Source: Phytophthora sp. 'mugwort'
Taxonomy: Eukaryota > Oomycota > Peronosporomycetes > Peronosporales > Peronosporaceae
Direction of reading: 5' to 3'
Length of the DNA: 64,000 nucleotides
NCBI GenBank assembly: GCA_033558025.1
Contig: JAUCEF010000001.1
Coordinates: 2,480,001 to 2,544,000 of the forward strand
Under the pieces are notes generated by a model, which saw only the letters and a list, made by a program, of their open reading frames with translations, was not told the DNA's origin and did no database searches. Shown piece by piece: positions 41,855-51,738 of the stretch (position 1 is its first letter; each line of letters starts with the position of its first letter). A program made the translations under genes and the position numbers.

Positions 41855-43093
41855 ATGGGACGAGGAGCACAAGTAATGGAGCGGGAGGACGTATTCTCGG
41901 CCTGCGCGAGGGCCGTCGCGTCATTCGCGATATCGCCGCCCTCACAAGCGCTCGAAGGACACTGTATGCCGTGATTTATCCGCGAGGGTAGCGCGGCGAA
42001 GGTGAGCAAGAAGTCCCAAAAGACCTAGGCGAGTGGAAGCACACACCACACCACACACACAACCGAGCTCTCCGTGTGTGAAGTTTGCCGCGTCGTCTGT
42101 CTCGAGGCCATGGGCCCGTACATTTCACCCCAGCTCAAGGCCCCGCTGAAACCAAGGCGTTCCCGCAGCTTTCCGCCGCCTCCTCTCCCGTGTAGACCAT
42201 CTAATTTACACGAAAATGGAGAGCACGCTGGGTTTCATCATCGACGACATTCCTTAAATCCTGTAATGCAGAAACTATCGGAAAATCACTATTGAAATAA
42301 ATAAAAAAGATAGTTAAACCTAAAATAAAAGAGGCACCTAGTATAAATATTATCTAAAAAAAAAGGATAAACAAATTAAAAAAAGGGATAAAAAGATAAA
42401 ATATCTTTAAATAGTTAAGTTAAAAAGATATTTATCTTTTCAGCAAATAATTCAAAAACATATTTAGGGGGGGCATTCTTAGGTAAATTAGAAACTTATT
42501 TAGTACGTTATAATATTAATAAAAATCTTTAATAAATAAAAATAAATAATATAAAATATTTATTTTATTTATTAAAAAATGATTACTCGTTTTTCTGTTA
42601 TAAATTGAAATATCTCCGTATAATTTAAAGAAAATAATCATAATAGCTAACCCTCGGAACTGGGCGAAAGCCATTTTCTCACGCAGCTGGGCTAACGTCA
42701 TTTTCAATGACAAAAAAATCAACCTCGACGGTCCAGATGGCTACAAGTCGTACTGGCGTGACCCGCCGTCCGGCCCGGAGGTTTGTCAAGCGGTAGCAAG
42801 GCGGGGGATCCGTCGTGGTGTGAGCGGCGTTCAGCGGGGAAGGGAAGAGTGAGATTGCAGTGCTAGTTGGTAAGCAGAACTCTGCTAAGTACATCTACAC
42901 TCGCATCTGAATTTTTCCTACCCTTGCCCATCGCCACTACGGCATTGACTTTGTCTTTCAGCAAGACAACGCGCCTATTCACGCGTCACGTGGAACGCGT
43001 GCGTTCATCGACGAAATGCAAAAGAGTGTGATGGGTTGGTCTGCGAGGTGACCGGACCTAAATCCGATAGAAAACTCTGGGTCATTCTGTCCG
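41855..43093 (+). pseudogene. Tc1/mariner-like transposase relic
   Basis: The N-terminal helix-turn-helix is seen at about 41890-41960 (GRILGLREGRRVIRDIAALT). After stops and an AT-rich block (42292-42645) the catalytic part follows: INLDGPDGYKSYWRD (about 42717-42765) and, after a shift, FQQDNAPIHASRGTRAFIDE (about 42957-43016) and PDLNPIEN (about 43055). These are the typical DDE signatures around the second Asp and third acidic residue. The sequence stops 10-15 residues later at the Gypsy LTR (43094), which therefore inserted into this older element. Stops, shifts and both insertions make it inactive. Confidence 0.8.
42292..42645. other. AT-rich block inside the Tc1 relic
   Basis: About 350 bp of roughly 85-90% A+T between two halves of the transposase. 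It contains near-palindromes: AAAAGATAAAATATCTTT at 42391-42408 against AAAGATATTTATCTTTT at 42424-42440, and a long A/T dyad at about 42530-42580. Flanks return abruptly to about 50% GC. Origin unknown (mitochondrial insert, AT-rich satellite or small element). Confidence 0.65.
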
Positions 43094-43526
43094 TGTAACG
43101 GGGTTACATGAAGAGTGTCAAGTCACTCTTCAGAATGATGTACCCAGGTATGCCTAGTGATGTGGCCAACATCACTATGATGTCACGGTAATGACGTCAC
43201 GGATGGGTACCACACATATGGTACAAGAACCTCAGAACCACCCAATAGGATAACATCTAGGGTACTTTATAGGTGACTTATAGTTAGCATGCAGATTAAA
43301 AGAGGTCACTTAAAAGTGTATTCAGTCTTATGTCTACCTATTGGTAACAGTCCCCTCAGACCAGGGACTTGTGACTGCCGTTCACTGAGAGTTTGTATAC
43401 TCTCCGGAAGTAACACTTCCTGTGCGCAAAGTGTCGTGTACCCCGTCACACTTGGTAGCACTTGTAGTCAATCCACGCCTACGCGGGTTATTCCTGAATC
43501 CTGATACATCTAAAGTCTTAGCAACA
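43094..43526 (+). repeat. Gypsy 5' LTR, copy 2
   Basis: 433 bp starting TGTAACGGGGTTACA, aligned over its length with LTR copy 1, followed at 43582 by a gag ATG. It has one TGACGTCA (43192-43199) and one decayed TGATGTCA (43178). The 3' end (AGCAACA) is estimated. Confidence 0.75.
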
Positions 43527-43581
43527 CGGACCCGAGCGAGCTTCCCCGTCTGAATTCTCACAGTTTGAGTTCGTTCGTAAG

Positions 43582-45869
43582 ATGGCCGGCATCTCTGGCA
43601 TGGATGCCTTGTACAGCTCGGCATCGTCCACGCAAGCTGAGCAGGCGAGCGTGTGAACGCGTTCGACATGTACGAGCAAGGGACCATTGAACACATTCGT
43701 AGCGCCCTGCAGGTTCCGGCCACAGAGCCGAAACCGGTATACCCCAAGCTGTTGAGGCTGAAGGTAAACACATACGAGGGGAAGGAAGGTGAAAACCTTC
43801 ACTTCTGGGAGCTCGCAACATGCGGTCCTCATCGCTTCCGAGCACCTCCGAGTGGCGTTCGGCCTTTCCAACATGAGCGGTCGTTCTAAGCGTTGGGCGT
43901 ATACGCGGGAAGCGACAACGCCTGGATGCTCCGCATCCTGGACTCAGTTATGTGAGCAGATTAGAGCCGCGTTCCTTCCGGCGAACTACGAGTATCGCCA
44001 CGTTCACGTTTCCTGTCATGTAAGCAGGGAAGACGTGAGATGCACGAACACATCCAGGAGATGCGGGAGCTCACCGCATCCCTCGTGGGAAACCCACTAC
44101 ATAAACACATCAAAGTGACGGTGTTGATGGACGGACTAAGAGTAGGCCCGGCCCGCACCCAGCTATTTCGGGCGCAGGCAAATACGCCGGAGGAGACGAT
44201 CGAAGTCACCCTCCACGAGGAGTACAGCCACCGCCAAACGCGCACGCCGGTGGTGATGTGGCCAGGGGCAGCGACACCAAGTCGTGGGGTTCCGACCGGG
44301 CCAGTTCCCATGGAACTTGGGCTCACTGAGCAGGATGATATTCGCTGCTATAGCTGTGGTAAGCTACGGCACATGGCACGTGCCTGTCCTGCGGGGGGAC
44401 AACGAAAGCGTTTCCCTCCCAAGCCCATCGCGCTCAAGTGTCGCTGGCAAAGGCCGCGACCCCACGGGCAGGGGAACGCAGGACACCAGTAAGGGCGGGT
44501 AGCCCTACTGGGGAAGATCTAAGTCTTCATGAGCGGTGCTCAGGTGGCGCACACCATGGAGATTTAGCCCCTGAGAGTCTTTGCACTCTCGAATCGAAGA
44601 AGGGCAGCGTTGGGCTGCTAGTAGTACACGTAAGTGTATGGGGATATACCCATCCCTTCCGAGTCTTGATAGACTCCGGGGCGTCGAAGAACTTCGCACG
44701 CCGCCAGACTGTTGCGGAGATCAGCAACAAGTTGGCCGATGCTTTACGAGAAAGCAAAGGAAACGGGGTAGTGTTAGTACAACTGGCCGACGGAACGGTG
44801 ATTACCGTTCCCAAGATCCATGTGGATCTAGCTGTGAAGCTCGAGGACTTCGACAGCATGGAGCAGTTTACTGTCCTGGAAATGGACAAGTCTGACTTCA
44901 TCCTGGCGTGTCCTGGCTCGAGAAACATGAGCCATGGATCGATTGGCGAACAAAGCTATTGGGGACAGCCGGCCCGCAGTTAGTGGCAGAACAATGGTGA
45001 GTCATATTCCCACCTCTGCCAGGAACTGGGCCGTCAGAAAGGGGCCGGGATGCAGGAGCATCTGGTGAATGTTTTTGGGAGCCGCCGACATAATTGGGCG
45101 ACTCACTAGAAGCGATGGCAGCAGAAGCTGCACCTGGTCGAGTGCGACGGTCTAACAGGAGAGCCCTCGATCCCCGCCGGAATCTAGACCGGGGCGGCCT
45201 AGGCTTCAGAGTGGCGGAGCCAGGTGGCACAGAGGTGGGTAACCATGGTCCACACCAAGTCACCCAGACTGAAACTGGCGAGGAAGACGCAAAATGCGCT
45301 TCCTATGTGGGTAACCATGTTTTACACGAAGCCCTTGAGGCCTTGGACGTCGTCAATGAGACGTCCACAGACGTGGGTAACGAAGTACCACGTCGCGGTC
45401 GCCGTCGACGACAAACCGCAAGTCGAGTCTGAAGTCACTTCAGACTCGAATCGCTTCAAGCGACTCGAAACCCAGGGCCCGGGTTCTTCCGACGCAGACA
45501 GTCGGACGGTGTTATCACATCCTCTACGGCGAGACTGGTCATCGGATCATGGCAGGCGGTATCCAGCTGGAGCCGCTGCCCGACGTGTCAGAGCTCCTGA
45601 ACATCGAAGAGTTGACACCAACAGATTTCCTGTCAACCTGAAGGCTGGGGAGATCGCGGAGGCGATACTCTTGAAGCACGAGTCCAATCCTGAGGAATTG
45701 AATTCTATGGGCGAGGACGTCCTGTAGGTATTCTTCTCCCAGTGCTCTTCGCGCTTGGGCTCTAGAGATTCTCAAGAGCCCAAAGGATTCGGTGTATCCT
45801 GTGGTGAAGGAGGTTTGAGGACGTGGTGTCCAAGCATCCACTGTCCTAACTCCCACTGGATCGTGGGAT
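43582..45869 (+). pseudogene. Gypsy retrotransposon body, copy 2 (gag, protease, start of RT)
   Basis: Gag begins MAGISGMDALYSS at 43582 and is broken by shifts near 43650 and 43810. The gag capsid part is fair (MHEHIQEMRELTASLVGNPL, 44040 on). The zinc knuckle CYSCGKLRHMARAC (44345-44386) is a complete CCHC. The protease site DSGASKNFARRQ (about 44666) is intact. Sequence ends at 45869 in the RT N-terminus: homology with copy 1 stops after the ACTGGATCGTGGGAT segment. No RT core, RNase H, integrase or 3' LTR. Overall less decayed than copy 1 in gag and protease. Confidence 0.85.
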
Positions 45870-46021
45870 GTTCTCAATTATTCTACAGCTTAGGAAGAAA
45901 GTATTACCTTCGTTCAACTCTGCTAAAAGCTTAGGGCATCTTCAATTACGAATTGAAGCGTGCAGAGCTATGATTGGATAAAATGGAGTGAGTCGATCCT
46001 TTTGAGCCATTCCGCAAACTT
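45870..46021. promoter_or_regulatory. Short upstream region of the NTA1-like gene
   Basis: 152 bp between the broken Gypsy copy and the NTA1 ATG. It contains a TTCAATT/AATTGAA dyad near 45940 but no clear TATA box. The gene's promoter must lie here or extend into transposon sequence. Confidence 0.4.
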
Positions 46022-47071
46022 ATGCAGATCGCTATCGTGCAGTATGGTGCGTTGGGGCCTGCAGTGCAATAGGTTGCGGTAGGTTTGATGAGGTGTTAAA
46101 GATGTGGTACGCTTTGGCGTCTTGCAGACCCACAGCTCGGACAGGTGGAGCGCAATATGGATGTCGGTAGTGGTGCTGCATCCAGTCGAGATGGTTTGAA
46201 GGGAACTGATTTTTTTTTCTTTTTTATTGCAGCACGTGAATAAAATGGTTGAGTCGCTCCCTGAAGAGGATAAGATCGACGTGCTGATGCTGTCGGAGGT
46301 GACGTTCATACATGAGATTGTTACATTTTGTCTGTCACAGACTGACAGCACGCTATCATTGTCAAGATGGCGTTCACGGGATACGTGTTCAAGTCCAGAG
46401 TTGACGTGGCAAAAGTGGCAGAGGTGGCGGGTCAAGGACAAACTTTCCGCTGGTGTCAGCATCAAGCGCGTCGGCTGCACTGCATGGTGACTTGCGGCTA
46501 CGTAGAAAAAGAAGGCGAGCTGCTGTACAACTCCATGCTGGTTGTTAGCCCGGACGGCGAGCTCGTGTGCAACCCGCGCAAGACGTTCCTGTATGAGACA
46601 GACAAGTCGTGGGCCACGGCAGGCGACGGCTTTCGCACGTGGCACTGTCCATGGCTGGACAAGACGATCTCATTCGGAATCTGCATGGACATTAATCCGG
46701 ATGACTTCAAGGCTCCATTCTCGGCCTATGAGTTTGGCACCCATGTTTTAGAGAACAAGAGCGATCTCGTGTTGTTCGCATGTGCCTGGAATGACTTTGA
46801 AGATCATGACATTGAGCCGTACCCGACACTCTCCTACTGGGCGCAACGCCTGTCCCCGGTCATCGAAGCACTGGTGAAAGGCGAGTATCCTAAGACCAAC
46901 TGTCACTTCCTCTGCTCGAATCGAATTGGTACTGAGAAGGGAACATTTTTTGTTGGTGCGAGTTGTGTCATTTCTCTCAAGGAGCCTGCTGTGGTTCAGC
47001 ACGCTGGACGTCGCACAGAAGAGCTGCTCCGCGTTGAAATTCCCAACGAAGAAATTCCAGCAAAGGAGTAA
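46022..47071 (+). CDS. NTA1: Protein N-terminal amidase (NTA1-type, nitrilase superfamily)
   Basis: Three exons: 46022-46063, 46233-46298, 46367-47071 (813 nt, 270 residues). Introns of 169 bp (GTGCAA..TGCAG) and 68 bp (GTGACG..TCAAG) keep phase. The nitrilase triad is complete: Glu36 at the exon 2/3 junction (LMLSE-MAFTGY), Lys108 in NPRKTFLYE and Cys142 in FGICMDINPDDF. These segments, and FKAPFSAYEFG, match yeast Nta1, which deamidates N-terminal Asn and Gln, making tertiary destabilising residues for the Arg/N-degron pathway. It is shorter than yeast Nta1 (457) because long yeast inserts are missing. The first exon is small (14 codons, MQIAIVQYGALGPA) and its donor GTGCAA is weak, so the N-terminus is the least certain part. 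Confidence 0.85.
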
Positions 47072-48234
47072 TATTTTAGTAAACTGTTGGTATTAGAAAC
47101 CAGTCTGGCAGTGGAAAGCGTTATTCCAACTTATATTCTTTTAGCGATGACTGGGGTCCTCCTACAACAAATTCCATCTATATATCGTCTAATGCGGAAA
47201 ACAACGTTTAGTGAGGGATCATTGATGTTGTTAACAAATGTTAGATGAGACCGAGCGATGACGAGCGATCAGTTTCTGCTTTTCCAACATAACTTGGTTA
47301 CTTTTTTTCACCACTATATCGTATCGTCTCAGATGCCATCGCATTTTCAAATCGTAATACTGTGGTGCCAGCATATTGTACTATTGTCTGCAAACAGCTA
47401 CGCGACACCTCAAAGTATTTTTACAAAATGTGCACGTCCTTTGCAACGTACAGCTGAATTTGAATTGACAGTTAACGCTCATGTGGCCTAGGAATTTGTC
47501 AACACCTCCTGTGTGCCGTGTTCATTTTCATTAGAAAAAAACAATCTAACATAAAAATCCAACACGACCGGACAAACGAACACGAATTGAAGCCGTGAGC
47601 GAAAAAATGGTCCCTGAATGACTGGCTTGATAGCGAGGTCACTCATGGCTGAGTCTGTAGCCTCGTGCACCGCAACGATGTGATTTTCCAGAAGTGCACG
47701 ATCGTCGGAGTAATTCTCAAATGGGTCCAACTTACGACACTGGATCCTGTGAAATGGCAATCTTCGACGAGGACGCACATTGTGAATATCACCTCCCATC
47801 CATTTAGGTCTTGTGAATGCGCAATAAAACGATCGTGTGAGCGATGCTCCTGTACCTTCACAAATATTTATATTTTCAGAAGCCTCAATGCCCCCCATGC
47901 TCACGCCATGAAGCATAAGCGGAAAGTCGATACTGGGACATAATAACACGTTGAAAATACCAGCAGCGTTGTTGGTATTCATCCAGAACTGCTTTCTTCA
48001 GTGGACCCGAAAGAAAGTGAAGCAAACGCTTCGCACTTGTCATTGTATTGCAACCGTTCGCACCGTATTCAGCATTATGTGAGCGTACCTTTATCCACTG
48101 GCGCGATTCCCCGTTCGTGATACGAAGAGCAGTGACACGGCAAAGATGACTATCAGGGAGAATCAATCCAGGCAGACAGTTAGAGGAAATTCGTCTTGAA
48201 CGCATGTGAGCCACGAAGAAAATTCGTAAAAATA
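47072..48234. other. Unassigned region with decayed minus-strand frames
   Basis: No clear gene. Two minus-strand open frames overlap in different phases: 48205-47885 (starts ATG, MRSRRISSNCLPG; NTMTSAKRLLHFLSGPLKKA) and 47982-47488 (FHRIQCRKLDPFENYSDDRA). Together they could be one old broken gene or an element. No domain recognised. Confidence 0.3.
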
Positions 48235-48864
48235 GGGGGTGTCAGAATTGACGAAATTGACGCGGAGATCGCATGCGGTTTCACCCTGAATGGCATGAGA
48301 TTTTCGGACAAATGACATGCCATCTCGAAGTTTCGTCCAGGGGGTATCAGAATTCTGCGCATGAAAACCGCCCAGACAAGAACCCAACCGAACAATCACG
48401 GTGTTGCAATGTCAAATTACCAGTACCTCCTCGTTCTCGCTATCCTCGAGTTCGACAAAACCATCGGTGGGAACTCTCCCTTTGACGACTGGATTGAGTT
48501 CTTCCCAGTGGAGTCTACAGTGGAGGAGCTATATATTTTTGCGCAGCGCTACCTGACAGCGAGAGCAAACTCAGCTATGAGACGATGCCTTCACCGCACT
48601 TATGGCTTCGGTGGTTACAGACAGATAGCGATACTAGCAGCCTCGTAGCAACGACGGCGTCAGGGAAGCTTCTTCCCTGATGTTGCCGGTGCCATTTGCC
48701 GTATGGGATATTGTTTGCAAGTCGTATGTGCTATATTTCGTGAAATCGCCCACCTCTGGAGGTTGGTGAATTCGAAATGGCATGTCATTTGCCCTAAATC
48801 GCATGCCATTTTGAGTCGAACTCGCATGCGATTTCAGCGGCAGCTTTATTAATTCTGACACCCC
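48235..48864. mobile_element. MITE-like element with about 97 bp terminal inverted repeats
   Basis: The left end GGGGGTGTCAGAATT (48235) is mirrored by AATTCTGACACCCC (48851-48864), and similarity between the two ends continues inward for about 97 bp with mismatches (shared ATCGCATGCG and CAAATGACATGCCAT blocks). TA flanks both sides (48233-48234 and 48865-48866), suggesting a TA target duplication as in Tc1/mariner. Just inside the left repeat the end motif recurs as GGGGGTATCAGAATT (48340). The 430 bp core has a 95-codon plus-strand frame (48361-48648, ATG) with no recognised domain; probably non-autonomous. Confidence 0.75.
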
Positions 48865-50037
48865 TAATATGTAATGAATTACGGATAAATTGATATCAAT
48901 TTTTGGGACATCGGGGTTTGACGCTTTTTTATAGGTTTTGCTCAAAACACAGAGGTGTACTGTAATCCAACAGCTTACTATTGCAGCTCATGTACCGACG
49001 TATCTGTTAACTCGAACACCAGCACCAGAATTTACGCAACGCAGATCCTATCACTGAAACAACGATGTTTAGGCAGGCAGATGTTGACTAAACAACGTAA
49101 CCACCTCAATGTATCTTATGTTGTTTGTAGAGCAAAGACGAACTGACAATTCGGAGGTATTGCTTTGTCGTTGTTGCTGCAATCGTTGACATGAAGACCT
49201 CCAGTTCGAGTTAGTTGCACTGCATTGCTGCAATGATTGCAACAATGCAATAATGTAACGAGAGTTGTCATGTGTGGCGGGTCACGTGTTCGGATATCCA
49301 CCATTGCATGTAGATTCGTCTACTGGCAGCGGCTGCGGCAGTGACTACGCGGCAACGACTGGCAGACGATCGTCTGCAACTAGCCATCACAGCAACCAGA
49401 GCCAGCGCTCCAGTGGATCAGCGCTTGAAGATTTGTTACCGCTGACGCGTATTAGTCGGTGATGGCGACGTCATCGGTCGGTTGTGACGCAATGTCGTAG
49501 GATTGTGTGCATCAATAATTGACCAAATGAGGAAGCTCCGAAAAATAAGTTTCGATTTGACTGATAACGTAGATCATCTTAACCGCGCTACACTTTCTAA
49601 TCTTCAGGAGGTATCGAAATGCTCTCGGCGGTGAACATGGTATCGAGGAACATTGGAGACGACGTCGCTGGCTGAAGTTGCAATGGCGCGGTCACCACGC
49701 CAGTAACGAAAGTGTATACTGGCTGTACGCTTTTCGCTGACGTCGCACCCACGTCGATTCTATGTAACGAGGACGAGTCCCACGTGGCCTCCCGTCAAAG
49801 TAAATTTGCACTTTTTCATGCTCGATTCGGAATTTAAATGGGAGCCTAAGTCAAAGTCGCATCATGACGCACGTGGGTCACTTTCACGGTTGGCCTCGTC
49901 TCGCCTACGGTACGCTCGTCATTGCCATTTTTGCGCCGTCACCCACACGTCGATCTCCAGCCGCTTGAAGCGGGCAACCGGCAACTTCGACAGCGGTAGC
50001 ATCAGGAGCGGCAGCTTGGCGACAGGCTGACGACCGG
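48865..50037. other. Intergenic region upstream of the KIX-HRDC gene
   Basis: About 1.17 kb with no supported coding sequence. A short frame (49265-49462) rich in Ser and Gly is not convincing. The 3' part (49800-50037) should contain the promoter and 5' UTR of the next gene. Confidence 0.4.
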
Positions 50038-51513
50038 ATGCGTGTGAAGAAGCTGAACGTTAACCGGCGCCACAAAGCGGGGGAAGACGAGGCGGCCATC
50101 GGCGTCGCGGCTGGAGGAGACAGCGAGCAGCGCAAGTGGGTGAGCCCCACGAAGCCTCTGCGCGGAGCAGTGGAAGCAGCCAGCACCGGCAGCAGCAGCG
50201 GCCCCGGCAGCCCCACAGACGTCCAGCAACAACAGTTCCAGCCCAATAACCACTCGGGCTCGGAGCACTACGTGCTACGCGGTGGAACCGGCAGCGTCGC
50301 AGTGATGCCTAACGCAGCAGCAGCAGCGGACGTCATCATGCGCGAGGACGACGCGGCAGACAAGAACCGGATGCGCACGGCGATGATCAACCGTATTGTG
50401 GAGACTCTGCATGCTATGAAGCCCCACGCGCCTGACAAGGTGCTGGCCGCGCTACCCAAGCTGGCGCAGCACATGGAGAAGGCGCTGTTTAAGATGGCCA
50501 AGAATGAGGCCGAGTACTGCGACGTATCGACGCTGCGGTTGCGCATCGCTCACATTCAGGAGGACAATGCCAAGCGGTTGCTGGCCCAGCAGCAGCAGCC
50601 CCACACACACGAGCAGAGCGGCAGCAGCAACGCCTCGCTGCCATTTAAGCCGCTGACGGAGGAGCAGGCTCGCATTGTCTTTCAGCACCTACAATCCTGG
50701 CGCGAAAAGCTCGTCAATATGTATGGTGTTGCGCCCTGGGACATATTGCCCAACCCTACGTTGGCCAAGGTGGCGCTTTACGTGCCTTCAACTGAGCAGG
50801 AGCTCTCCTTGTGCGGTGTGGCTAACGACCAAATCGCGCGATTCGGCCCCTCGTTGCTGCAGGAGTTGCAGCGCCTTCGCTGTCCAGCTCCCAGCAAGTC
50901 AACCACTCGACCGATAAAGGCCAAGCAAGGTCGCAAACCGAGCTCTGGCAAGCGCGGCTCTTCCGACGTGTCGGCTGCCGGTGCCAACAAGAAGCGGAAA
51001 AACGGAGAAGCCGCGCGCCTGGCCCCAGCAGCTCCCACCTTTAACAGTACGTCGCTCATGACGCCAGCGCCATTGCTTCATGCTGTAGACTCGCTTCCGA
51101 CGTTGTTGCCAACGGTGTCGATGATTCCTGGTGGTGTCACGGCCTCGTCCAGCGCCACCAGCAATTCGATGGCGATGAAGCAGTCGCAGTTTACCACCAC
51201 CGCAACGACACGGTTATCTCCTGGACAAGTCTCTCAGCCGCAACCATTCTTCACGCGGTTGCAGCCGCAACCCCAGCAACAACAGCAGCAGCAAGGGTCT
51301 CCTTCCCCTGTGCAGGAGAATCACATGCACCTGTTGGTCCAAGGAGCGGGCCAATTAAGCAAGCAGCAGAACTTTAAGAGCATAGAGGCCTACGAGCAGG
51401 AGGTACAGTCGCTGCGGTGGATGCTGCATCAGTCGCAGCAGGAGAAATCGCAGCTAGAGATGGAAGTGCAGCGTTTGCGCGCCGAGCTGCAGGGTACAAA
51501 CGGCAGCAAGTGA
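50038..51513 (+). CDS. KIX domain plus HRDC domain protein (putative transcription cofactor)
   Basis: An intronless gene of 491 residues from the ATG at 50038. A KIX-like three-helix domain lies at about 108-185 (RTAMINRIVETLHAMKPHAP, LAQHMEKALFKMAKNEAEY); KIX binds activation domains in Mediator subunit MED15 and CBP/p300. An HRDC-like domain follows at about 210-285 (FQHLQSWREKLVNMYGVAPW, ILPNPTLAKVALYVP), a fold that usually binds nucleic acid in RecQ helicases and RNase D. Next come a basic, Lys-rich stretch (likely nuclear localisation, about 295-330), a Gln/Ser/Thr-rich region with a Gln run, and a C-terminal coiled coil (about 445-487; EVQSLRWMLHQSQQEKSQLE). The combination suggests a nuclear cofactor. 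It lies 225 bp upstream of the kinase gene. Confidence 0.75.
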   Translation: MRVKKLNVNRRHKAGEDEAAIGVAAGGDSEQRKWVSPTKPLRGAVEAASTGSSSGPGSPTDVQQQQFQPNNHSGSEHYVLRGGTGSVAVMPNAAAAADVIMREDDAADKNRMRTAMINRIVETLHAMKPHAPDKVLAALPKLAQHMEKALFKMAKNEAEYCDVSTLRLRIAHIQEDNAKRLLAQQQQPHTHEQSGSSNASLPFKPLTEEQARIVFQHLQSWREKLVNMYGVAPWDILPNPTLAKVALYVPSTEQELSLCGVANDQIARFGPSLLQELQRLRCPAPSKSTTRPIKAKQGRKPSSGKRGSSDVSAAGANKKRKNGEAARLAPAAPTFNSTSLMTPAPLLHAVDSLPTLLPTVSMIPGGVTASSSATSNSMAMKQSQFTTTATTRLSPGQVSQPQPFFTRLQPQPQQQQQQQGSPSPVQENHMHLLVQGAGQLSKQQNFKSIEAYEQEVQSLRWMLHQSQQEKSQLEMEVQRLRAELQGTNGSK

Positions 51514-51738
51514 GTCGGACGGCGTTCGAGTATTTAAATTTTGTGTATGTGCGTGCACCCGTGTCCCCCTCACGGACGCGCTGCTGGAAGACAAATGTAG
51601 ACGCTGAGCGAGCGGGGCAGCAACAATATAATCAACCACTTCAGTTATGGAAAAGTTACCAGTTCTATACTATTAAAAAGCATTTCATAGCTAATACATG
51701 TACTTCGAAGTACTACGTAGTAAAAGCAGTCGTTCAAA

